Origin: CAZEIW01 sp964512305
Lineage (GTDB): Bacteria > Pseudomonadota > Gammaproteobacteria > Burkholderiales > Burkholderiaceae_F
NCBI GenBank assembly: GCA_964512305.1
Contig: CAZEIW010000214.1
Coordinates: 1 to 8,583 of the forward strand
Length of the DNA stretch: 8,583 nucleotides
Direction of reading: 5' to 3'
Position numbers and translations under genes: made by a program. Position 1 is the first letter of the stretch. Each line of letters starts with the position of its first letter. The notes beneath the pieces were generated by a model, which saw only the letters and a program-made list of their open reading frames with translations, was not told the DNA's origin and searched no databases. Below are positions 1 through 7,481 of this stretch, one piece after another.

Positions 1-9
1 CTGTTTGCG

Positions 10-50
10 CCCCCCTCCGGCGGGGGGGGGTGGTGGGGGGGGGTTGCGGG
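10..50 (+). repeat. G-homopolymer tracts with hairpin and G-quadruplex potential
   Basis: Two runs of nine G (22-30 and 35-43), separated by TGGT, are followed by TTGC and a further G4 run (48-51). A C6 run (10-15) opposite the first G tract can form a C6/G6 hairpin with a 6-nt loop. No gene is seen in 1-129. Such tracts are prone to slippage and sequencing error, so the exact lengths may be unreliable. Confidence 0.55.
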
Positions 51-78
51 GCGCGTGCGTGCATCGTGCCACAGCGCG

Positions 79-119
79 CACCCTCACCCCCGCCCCTCTC
101 CCGCGTGGCGGGAGAGGGG
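79..119. repeat. REP-like palindrome / terminator hairpin after the hydroxylase operon
   Basis: Positions 93-104 (CCCCTCTCCCGC) and 108-119 (GCGGGAGAGGGG) form a perfect 12-bp stem with a 3-nt loop, preceded on the plus strand by CACCCTCACCCCCG. This combination resembles dispersed intergenic palindromes common in GC-rich beta- and gammaproteobacteria. It begins 11 nt after the stop of the FAD subunit gene, so it may also act as a bidirectional or mRNA-stabilising end structure. There is no T tract, so it is not a standard intrinsic terminator. Only one copy lies in this window. Confidence 0.6.
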
Positions 120-129
120 AGTTCTCGGG

Positions 130-924
130 TCAGCCCAGCGCGCGCGCCACCGCCCGCCGGGTGACCAACGGGATCAGGTGGGCGCGGTATTCCGCCGAGC
201 CGTGCAGGTCGCTCGAGAGGCCCGTGGCCGGCACTGTCACGCCGTCGCACGACTCCGGGGCGAACTTGCGCGTCAGCGCGGCCTCCAGCGCCGTGGCGCG
301 GAACACGCCGCCGCCGGCGCCGGTCACGGCGACCCGCACGCCGCCCGCGGTCTTGGCGACGAACACGCCCACGATCGCGAAGCGCGAGGCCGGCTGGCGG
401 AACTTCTCGTAGCCGGCGCGCTCGGGAACCGGGAAGCTGATGGCAGTGATCACCTCTCCCGCGTCGAGCGCGGTTTCGAACAGGCCCTTGAAGAAGTCGT
501 CGGCCTTGATCTCGCGCCGGTCGGTCTGCACGGTTGCGCCCAGGGCCAGCACCGCCGCCGGGTAGTCGGCTGCCGGATCGTCGTTGGCGACCGAGCCGCC
601 GAGGGTCCCGCGGTTCCGTACCTGGCGATCGCCGATCGCGTCGGCCAGGGCGGCGAGCGCCGGGATCGCCTTGCGCACATCGCTCGATGCGGCGACCGAG
701 GCGTGCGTGGCCATCGCGCCGATCGTCACCTTGCCGCCGCCGGCCTGGATCGCGGCGAGTCCCGGCACGGCGCCCAGATCGATCAGCGCGGCCGGCGAGG
801 AAAGGCCGAGCTTCATCGCGGCCACCAGCGACTGGCCGCCGGCCAGCAGCTTCGCGTCGGGCTCGGCGCGCAGCAGCTTTACGGCATCCGCGACCGAGGC
901 CGGACGTTGATATTGGAGTGTCAT
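130..924 (-). CDS. Molybdenum hydroxylase FAD-binding subunit (CoxM-like medium subunit)
   Basis: A 264-aa FAD subunit of the same hydroxylase, accepting electrons from the 2Fe-2S clusters and passing them to NAD+, quinone or another acceptor. The vanillyl-alcohol-oxidase-type FAD domain shows AGGQS (28-32) and TLGGS (107-111), followed by NDDPAADYPAAVLALGA, all hallmark positions of CoxM-like proteins. The C-terminal domain is present (VTGAGGGVFRATALEAALT). It is slightly shorter than typical CoxM (about 290 aa) and shows no cysteine-rich insertion, so it lacks the extra [4Fe-4S] cluster carried by the HcrB subunit of 4-hydroxybenzoyl-CoA reductase. It is the last gene of the operon, ending 11 nt before a strong inverted repeat. 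The order small-large-medium differs from the medium-small-large order of cox operons. Confidence 0.93.
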   Translation of the reverse strand: MTLQYQRPASVADAVKLLRAEPDAKLLAGGQSLVAAMKLGLSSPAALIDLGAVPGLAAIQAGGGKVTIGAMATHASVAASSDVRKAIPALAALADAIGDRQVRNRGTLGGSVANDDPAADYPAAVLALGATVQTDRREIKADDFFKGLFETALDAGEVITAISFPVPERAGYEKFRQPASRFAIVGVFVAKTAGGVRVAVTGAGGGVFRATALEAALTRKFAPESCDGVTVPATGLSSDLHGSAEYRAHLIPLVTRRAVARALG

Positions 925-930
925 CTTCGC

Positions 931-936
931 CTCCTC
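931..936 (-). promoter_or_regulatory. Shine-Dalgarno deciding the FAD subunit start
   Basis: GAGGAG on the minus strand, 6 nt before ATG at 924 and just after the stop of the large subunit gene. It shows that the FAD subunit starts at MTLQYQRP and not at an upstream in-frame start near 1176 inside the large subunit gene. Confidence 0.8.
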
Positions 937-937
937 G

Positions 938-3310
<2,373 letters not shown>

Positions 3311-3320
3311 CGCGGTCTCC

Positions 3321-3791
3321 TCAGACGCCCATTGCCTTCGCGCCCTGCGCGACGGCCTTGACGATGTTCTGGTAGCCGGTGCAGCGGCAGAAGTTGCCCT
3401 CCAGCCCGGCGCGGATCTCGGCCTCGGTCGCGTGCGGATGGTGCTGCACGAGGTCGAGCGCGCTCATCACCATTCCCGGCGTGCAAAAGCCGCACTGCAG
3501 GCCGTGGCAGGTCTTGAAGGCGGCCTGCATCGGGTGCATCGAGCCGTCGGCCGGCGTGATGCCTTCGATCGTCGTGACGTCGGCGCCGGCCGCCTGCACC
3601 GCGAGCAGGTTGCAGCTCTTCACCGCGCGCCCGTTCAGGTGGACCGTGCAGGCGCCGCACTGCGCGGTGTCGCAGCCGACGTGGGTGCCGGTCAGCCGCA
3701 GATGCTCGCGAAGAAAAGCGACCAGCAGCGTCGACGGATCGACATCCGCCGCGACCGGACGCCCGTTGACCTTCATCTGGACCATGGACAT
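3321..3791 (-). CDS. Molybdenum hydroxylase 2Fe-2S subunit (CoxS/XdhC-like small subunit)
   Basis: A 156-aa iron-sulfur subunit of a xanthine oxidase-family molybdenum hydroxylase, carrying electrons from the Mo site to FAD. The N-terminal plant-type ferredoxin domain binds the first [2Fe-2S] cluster with C40, C45, C48 and C60 (GCDTAQCGACTVHLNG). The C-terminal helical domain binds the second with C100, C103, C135 and C137 (CGFCTPGMVMS and CRCTGYQNIV). All eight ligands are present and the length is normal for the family. There is no signal peptide, so the enzyme is cytoplasmic, unlike Tat-exported periplasmic relatives. It is first in a three-gene operon; the next gene starts 10 nt after its stop. 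The family is certain; the substrate cannot be read from this subunit. Confidence 0.95.
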   Translation of the reverse strand: MSMVQMKVNGRPVAADVDPSTLLVAFLREHLRLTGTHVGCDTAQCGACTVHLNGRAVKSCNLLAVQAAGADVTTIEGITPADGSMHPMQAAFKTCHGLQCGFCTPGMVMSALDLVQHHPHATEAEIRAGLEGNFCRCTGYQNIVKAVAQGAKAMGV

Positions 3792-3798
3792 GTCGAAG

Positions 3799-3804
3799 CC
3801 TCCC
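3799..3804 (-). promoter_or_regulatory. Shine-Dalgarno deciding the 2Fe-2S subunit start
   Basis: GGGAGG on the minus strand, 7 nt before ATG at 3791. It supports MSMVQMKVNG as the N-terminus over the upstream in-frame ATG at 3830, which would add 13 residues foreign to the family. Confidence 0.75.
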
Positions 3805-4027
3805 TGTGCCGGAATGCGTTTTCGGGTCACGACCGGCAGCGGGCAGGCACCGGACCTCGCCGTACGAGCGAGGCGGGGAGCGCTGGCGTGAGGCCGCCGA
3901 ACGCGTTACTCGACCTGCGTATCTCCTTGCCTGGGCACCGGCGGGCGCAAGCCGGCGTTCAGGTCATGGTTTTCTTCTTTCTTATCGGCATCGCACGCCG
4001 TCGCGCCCGCGCCATGCCTGTCGATTC

Positions 4028-4057
4028 ATCATAGACCAGGAGGTCGGGCAGAAACAA
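4028..4057 (-). promoter_or_regulatory. Candidate sigma70 promoter for the molybdenum hydroxylase operon
   Basis: On the minus strand, TTGTTT (4057-4052), an 18-nt spacer, then TATGAT (4033-4028; 5 of 6 match to TATAAT). The -35 matches only TTG. Predicted transcription would begin near 4021, leaving a leader of about 230 nt before the 2Fe-2S gene. It is the best match I saw by eye in this gap, but such matches arise by chance. Confidence 0.3.
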
Positions 4058-4130
4058 CGCCGCCGGCGCGATGACCGCGAGGCGCGAGGATCGTCGCGTT
4101 AAGAAATGCGCACCCGCGAAAGCTGGAACC

Positions 4131-4150
4131 CGCCGCCTTCGACGGCGGCG
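4131..4150 (-). terminator. Possible terminator hairpin at the end of the AOR cluster
   Basis: CGCCGCC - loop GTCGAA - GGCGGCG forms a 7-bp stem 5 nt after the stop codon of the second oxidoreductase. It is followed by GGGTTCC and not by a T run, so it is not a canonical intrinsic terminator. It could be an mRNA 3' stabiliser or assist Rho-dependent ending. Confidence 0.4.
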
Positions 4151-4155
4151 CGAGT

Positions 4156-5394
4156 TCAGTTGTAGGTGAGATCGACGAAAGCGTCGACCACCAGCTCCGG
4201 ATTCTTCAGCAAGCGGTCGCGCCACGGTCCCAGGTGGCGGCGCGACTGGATCAGGCCGCGGATCGCCCCGACATGGTCGGGGTGGCCGATGTTGATGGCG
4301 CCGACCAGCACGTCGCCTTCGAAGCAAAGCCGGGTGTAGAAGCTGGCGCTTTCATCGACGACCTCGGCCACGCGCACGCCGCTTTCGTCTTCCCAGCGGC
4401 CGAAGGTGTGCGAGATCAGCCCGGCGGTGTCGAGGACGTTCATCTTGAGGCTGCCGCGATAGGGGGTGTCGCGTCCGGCCATGTTCAGCGCGGCGACCCT
4501 GCCGTGCTCCGTGGCCGTGGGATGCAGCGCATGCACCACCCACTGCCCGGTGCTGAAGTCCAGGCCCTGGGCCACGTCGCCGGCCGCGTAGATGCCGGGC
4601 ACGCTGCTGCGCATGCGGTCGTCGACCACGATGCCGCTGTCGACGCGAACCCCGGTACCTTCGAGAAAGTCGACGTTCGGGTGCACGCCGGTCGCGAGGA
4701 TCAGCAGGTCGGCATCGATCGTCCGCGTGTCCATCACCAGCCGCGGGCCGGGCTCGATGCGGCGCGTCTGCCCCTGCGTGACGACGTCGACGCCCTTGCC
4801 CTCGAGCCAGCGCTGCAGCATGCGGCTGCCGGCCGGCGTCATCATCGAGCGCAGGATCAGGCCGGAACGCCCGGCGATCACGGTCAGCTTCGCGCCGGTC
4901 TCGATCAGCGACTTCATGCAGACGCCCGCGACGAAGCCCGCGCCGAGCATGATCACGCGGGCGCCGGTTCGCAGCCCGGCGGCGATCGTGCGCGCGTCGG
5001 TGAGCGTCCAGCAGCAGGTGACGCCGGGAAGATCCGTGCCGGCAAGCGGCGGCCGGGTCGGCGACGATCCCGTCGCCACGAGCAGGCGGTCGTAGTCGAG
5101 CGCCGCACCGTCGTCGAGCGTCACGCGGCCGCCTTCGGCGGCCGGTTGGACGCGGACGGCCCGGCAGTTCAGGTAGGCCACGCGCAGGTTGCGAAAGTAG
5201 TCCTGCGTCTTGCGCTGCCGCGCGCCCTGCTCGTCGATGGCGCCGGTCAGGATGTAGGGGATCGCCATCCGGGCGTAGGGCTCGCCCGGCTCACCGCCGA
5301 GCAGGGTGATGATGGCCTCCGGATCCTCGTCGCGCAGCGTCTCGGCGGCGCAGACGCCGGCCGGGCCGGCGCCGATGATGACGAATCGCTTCAC
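4156..5394 (-). CDS. Second FAD-dependent NAD(P)H oxidoreductase (AorC paralogue)
   Basis: A 412-aa homologue of the 6094-7362 product, colinear with it along its whole length: RMAIPYILTGAIDE, CWTLTDAR, VHPNVDFLEGTG, VLDTAGLISHTFG and GLIQSRRHLGPW all have direct counterparts. The FAD motif is GAGPAG (8-13) and the FAD C-terminal motif GIYAAGDVAQG (267-277). The second Rossmann motif is GAGFVAG (151-157), and the acidic residue ending beta-2 in the paralogue is replaced by A174-G175-R176, so nucleotide specificity probably differs. The start is GTG at 5394, chosen because GAGGAG (5401-5406) sits 6 nt upstream and VKRFVIIGAGPAG is the natural N-terminus; extending the frame upstream adds 41 residues of unrelated sequence overlapping the 97-aa gene. 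It is the last gene of the AOR cluster. Role beyond FAD-dependent electron transfer is unknown. Confidence 0.85.
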   Translation of the reverse strand: MKRFVIIGAGPAGVCAAETLRDEDPEAIITLLGGEPGEPYARMAIPYILTGAIDEQGARQRKTQDYFRNLRVAYLNCRAVRVQPAAEGGRVTLDDGAALDYDRLLVATGSSPTRPPLAGTDLPGVTCCWTLTDARTIAAGLRTGARVIMLGAGFVAGVCMKSLIETGAKLTVIAGRSGLILRSMMTPAGSRMLQRWLEGKGVDVVTQGQTRRIEPGPRLVMDTRTIDADLLILATGVHPNVDFLEGTGVRVDSGIVVDDRMRSSVPGIYAAGDVAQGLDFSTGQWVVHALHPTATEHGRVAALNMAGRDTPYRGSLKMNVLDTAGLISHTFGRWEDESGVRVAEVVDESASFYTRLCFEGDVLVGAINIGHPDHVGAIRGLIQSRRHLGPWRDRLLKNPELVVDAFVDLTYN

Positions 5395-5400
5395 AGTATT

Positions 5401-5406
5401 CTCCTC
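5401..5406 (-). promoter_or_regulatory. Shine-Dalgarno deciding a GTG start
   Basis: GAGGAG on the minus strand, 6 nt before GTG at 5394. It fixes the start of the second oxidoreductase at a non-ATG codon and rules out the longer frame reaching back to 5517. Confidence 0.8.
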
Positions 5407-5425
5407 GCCCGTTTGCGGCCGGAGC

Positions 5426-5719
5426 TCAGCCGCCGCCGCGCCGGGTGTACAGATCGAAGTGCTGCAGGAACCGTGTCCGCGCCGCGGCGTCCATGCCGAC
5501 GAAGCGGATCCGGACATCGAGCACCGGCAATGCGATCGATCCCAGCCGCCGCTCCGCGGCCTGCCGGATGCGGATCCGGACTTCGCCGGCGTCCTGGCTC
5601 ACCCGGATCAGATCGCCGTCGATGGCCAGGGGCGCGTGCAACGTGGCGCCCGGCAGCCACCCGAGGAACTCCGCGCGTGTGCAGCCCATCTCGCGGTGCA
5701 GCTCGACGTCCTCGCTCAC
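5426..5719 (-). CDS. Unrecognised 97-aa protein of the AOR operon
   Basis: I do not recognise a family. The protein begins MSEDVELHREMG from GTG at 5719, with GAGGG 7 nt upstream. It is rich in Arg, has one Cys (C13), and shows two alternating hydrophobic/charged stretches that look like beta strands: EVRIRIRQ and LDVRIRFVGM. It ends DLYTRRGGG. No signal peptide or membrane segment is visible. A later in-frame ATG at 5689 would give 87 aa; the GTG has the better ribosome site. The gene lies 72 nt after the MoaD-like gene and 31 nt before the second oxidoreductase, in the same direction and with the same codon bias, so it is probably real and part of the operon. Possible jobs by context only are cofactor insertion, assembly of the AOR complex, or regulation. 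Confidence 0.72.
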   Translation of the reverse strand: MSEDVELHREMGCTRAEFLGWLPGATLHAPLAIDGDLIRVSQDAGEVRIRIRQAAERRLGSIALPVLDVRIRFVGMDAAARTRFLQHFDLYTRRGGG

Positions 5720-5791
5720 CGGGCCGCCCTCGCGCTGCGCGCGAAGGGCTGTGAGCGCTTGGGGCGGCCCTGCGCGCCCACGCCACCCGCA

Positions 5792-6058
5792 TCAGCCACC
5801 GGCAATCTGCGGCCAGATCGCGAGCGCGTCGCCCGCCTTCAGCCGCCGGGTCAGCCGCGTGCCGGGCGCCACGTAGACGCCGTTGACCAGCACCAGGTGC
5901 ACCTGGGCCGCCGGCAGGCGGTAGCGGTCGATGACGCTTTGCACGTCGGTGTCGTCCGGCACCTCGATCTGCAACTGGTGGTAGCGCGGCCGCCGCCCGT
6001 TCTCGTCGCGAGGCAGGTAGTCGGTCAGGCCGGCGTGGAGCTTGAGCGTGATCTGCAT
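5792..6058 (-). CDS. MoaD/ThiS-like sulfur carrier protein
   Basis: An 88-aa ubiquitin-fold protein. It starts with a beta strand MQITLKLHAGL, has central LVLVNGVYV (56-64), then the family-typical GTRLTRRLKAGDALAIWPQIAGG (66-88). The C-terminal Gly-Gly is the signature needed for adenylylation and thiocarboxylation by a MoeB/ThiF-type enzyme, after which MoaD-type proteins donate dithiolene sulfur to molybdopterin. The RRLKAGDALAI..GG ending is typical of the dedicated MoaD homologues found in AOR-type operons. No alternative ATG, GTG or TTG start exists in the short stretch between the preceding stop and this ATG; the Shine-Dalgarno is weak, so translation may depend on coupling to the upstream gene 35 nt away. 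Inferred role: pterin cofactor supply for the tungsten enzyme. No partner MoaE or MoeB gene is in the window. Confidence 0.85.
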   Translation of the reverse strand: MQITLKLHAGLTDYLPRDENGRRPRYHQLQIEVPDDTDVQSVIDRYRLPAAQVHLVLVNGVYVAPGTRLTRRLKAGDALAIWPQIAGG

Positions 6059-6093
6059 GTCGGCCGCCGCACGTCGGTGAAAGCCACCCTCGC

Positions 6094-7362
6094 TCAGGCC
6101 ATGGGCCGCGGCGCGCGCGGCGAGTGCGCCGGCATGTTCGCGAGAAACGCTTCGTACGTCGCCAGCGGGTCGCGCGCCAGCCGGTCCTTCCACGCGCCCA
6201 GGCGCGTACGCGACTGGATCAGGCCGCGCAGCACGCCGACGCGGTCGGTCAGCCCGACCGTGTTCGCGCCGACCAGGACGTCGCCGTCGAAGGCGAGGCG
6301 GATGTAGCGCTGCTCGCCGTCGTCCTTCGCCTCGACGCAGGTGCCGCCCGCCACGCCTTCCCAGTTGCCGAACGACGACGAGACCATCCCCAGCGTGTCG
6401 AGCACGTTGAGCTGCGTGACCCACGGCAGCGTCGCCTCGCGTCCCGCCATGTTCAGCGCGGCGCACCGTCCCTGGTCGGCGGCGTTGGGCTGGATCGCGC
6501 TGACCACCCGGCGGCCGAGCATCGCGTCGAAGCCTTCGGCGCAGTCGCCGGCGGTGTAGACGCCGGCCACGTTGGTCTGCAGCCTCGTGTCGGTCAGCAC
6601 GCCCTTGTCGCACTCGATGCCGGAGCCGGCCAGGAACTCGATGTTCGGCTTCACGCCGGTCGCCGAGATCACCACGTCGGCGGGAACCTGCGCGCCGCTG
6701 TTCAGGTGCACGTTGAGCGCGCCCGCCGCCACATCGATCGCGGTGACGCTGGTGCTGGTGTGCACCTTGATGCCCTTGGATTCGACCCAGCGCTTGATCA
6801 TGCCGCCCGCGCCCGGACCCATCATCCGCGGCACCATCCGGTCGCCCATCTCGACGACGGTCAGCTTCACGCCGCGCTGCGCCAGCGCCTCGAGGATGAT
6901 GCAGCCGATGAAGCCGGCGCCTATTTGAACCACGCGGGCGCCCGGCTTGGCGAGGCGCATGATGTTGCGCGCGTCGACGAGCGTCCAGCACGGCAGGACA
7001 CCCGGGGAATCAGCGCCCGGAACCGGCAGCGCCGCCGGCCGCGATCCGGTCGCGATCAGCAGCCGGTCGAAGCGCAGGCTGCCGCCGCTCGCGAGCGCGA
7101 CGCTGCGCGCGGCGGTATCGACGGACGTGGCGCGATCGAGCCGCATCTCGATCCGCTGCCGCTCGAAATGCCCGGGTTCCTTGCGCAGGTAGGTGCCGGC
7201 CTCGTCGATCTTGCCGCTGAGCAGGTAGGGGATCGCCATCCGCGAGTACGGAGGCTCGGGCTCGTCGCCGACGACGACGATCACGTCGTCCGGCGCGTTC
7301 TGGCGGATCGTCTCGGCCGCAATCACGCCAGCCGGTCCGTTGCCGAGGATCACGTGTCTCAT
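6094..7362 (-). CDS. aorC: FAD-dependent NAD(P)H oxidoreductase, AorC-like electron-transfer subunit
   Basis: A 422-aa protein of the pyridine nucleotide-disulfide oxidoreductase superfamily (rubredoxin/ferredoxin reductase-like), the expected electron link between the AOR enzyme and NAD+. Visible parts are the N-terminal FAD Rossmann motif GNGPAG (residues 7-12) followed by AAET, ATGSRPAALPVPG (104-116), a second dinucleotide fold GAGFIG (148-153) with acidic E171 at the end of its second beta strand, which suggests NAD(H) preference, and the FAD-binding VYTAGDCAEG (268-277). No redox-active CxxC is present, so it should pass electrons through FAD to an FeS partner. The ATG at 7362 has GGGAGA 5 nt upstream (7368-7373). 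It follows the AOR gene after a terminator-like hairpin and ends 35 nt before the MoaD-like gene. It shares extensive similarity with the protein at 4156-5394. The family is clear; the role as AOR subunit rests on context. Confidence 0.85.
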   Translation of the reverse strand: MRHVILGNGPAGVIAAETIRQNAPDDVIVVVGDEPEPPYSRMAIPYLLSGKIDEAGTYLRKEPGHFERQRIEMRLDRATSVDTAARSVALASGGSLRFDRLLIATGSRPAALPVPGADSPGVLPCWTLVDARNIMRLAKPGARVVQIGAGFIGCIILEALAQRGVKLTVVEMGDRMVPRMMGPGAGGMIKRWVESKGIKVHTSTSVTAIDVAAGALNVHLNSGAQVPADVVISATGVKPNIEFLAGSGIECDKGVLTDTRLQTNVAGVYTAGDCAEGFDAMLGRRVVSAIQPNAADQGRCAALNMAGREATLPWVTQLNVLDTLGMVSSSFGNWEGVAGGTCVEAKDDGEQRYIRLAFDGDVLVGANTVGLTDRVGVLRGLIQSRTRLGAWKDRLARDPLATYEAFLANMPAHSPRAPRPMA

Positions 7363-7410
7363 GAGTCTCTCCCGCAGCGGCCCGCGCGCCCGGCGCGGCC
7401 GCGGTTCTCA

Positions 7411-7439
7411 AACAAAAAGGGCGGCTCCGTGAACCGCCC
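7411..7439 (-). terminator. Intrinsic terminator or attenuator between catalytic and FAD subunit genes
   Basis: Read on the minus strand, GGGCGGTTC - loop ACG - GAGCCGCCC forms a 9-bp stem (one G-U pair) followed directly by TTTTTGTT. This is a textbook Rho-independent terminator and is oriented to stop transcription coming from the AOR gene. It lies 42 nt after that gene's stop and 48 nt before the start of the oxidoreductase gene. Because the downstream genes clearly belong to the same system, it is probably a partial terminator that lowers their expression, or it separates two transcription units. No convincing promoter was seen in the 48 nt that follow. Confidence 0.75.
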
Positions 7440-7452
7440 GTACCCGGCGTGC

Positions 7453-7468
7453 GCGCGCCTCAGCGCGC
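7453..7468 (-). other. GC hairpin just downstream of the AOR gene
   Basis: GCGCGC - 4-nt loop TGAG - GCGCGC forms a 6-bp hairpin 13 nt after the AOR stop codon. It precedes the terminator-like hairpin at 7411-7439 in the same transcript. It has no T tract of its own. It may stabilise the 3' end of an mRNA ending at the terminator, or simply reflect local GC repeats. Confidence 0.4.
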
Positions 7469-7481
7469 CCGACCGAAACCG

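Larger units (their letters stand above)
3792..4155. other. 364-nt intergenic region between the two operons
   Basis: No convincing gene is present on either strand. It contains the hairpin at 4131-4150, a candidate sigma70-type promoter (4028-4057), a locally AT-rich patch around 3966-3986 that stands out from the GC-rich surroundings, a weak inverted repeat around 3939-3957 (CCGGC/GCCGG), and the Shine-Dalgarno of the 2Fe-2S gene. Plus-strand reading frames crossing it have no family features. Confidence 0.6.

Noticed and set aside
130..924. 4-hydroxybenzoyl-CoA reductase beta subunit (HcrB)
   Set aside because: No cysteine-rich insertion for the extra [4Fe-4S] cluster is present and the protein is shorter than HcrB; the broader family relation stands.
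3321..3660. Alternative 117-codon minus-strand frame over the 2Fe-2S gene
   Set aside because: Out of frame with all eight cluster-binding cysteines; a shadow.
3959..3991. Short open frame encoding MPIRKKKTMT
   Set aside because: Ten residues without a ribosome site; most likely chance, although it lies in the AT-rich patch of the leader.
3982..4032. 16-codon leader peptide starting ATGATG in the intergenic gap
   Set aside because: No Shine-Dalgarno, and its start overlaps the candidate -10 box, so the predicted transcript would not include it.
4234..5754. 506-codon open frame on the plus strand
   Set aside because: Antisense shadow of the second FAD oxidoreductase, rich in His/Arg/Gly/Ala with no recognisable domain, and it runs over two real minus-strand genes.
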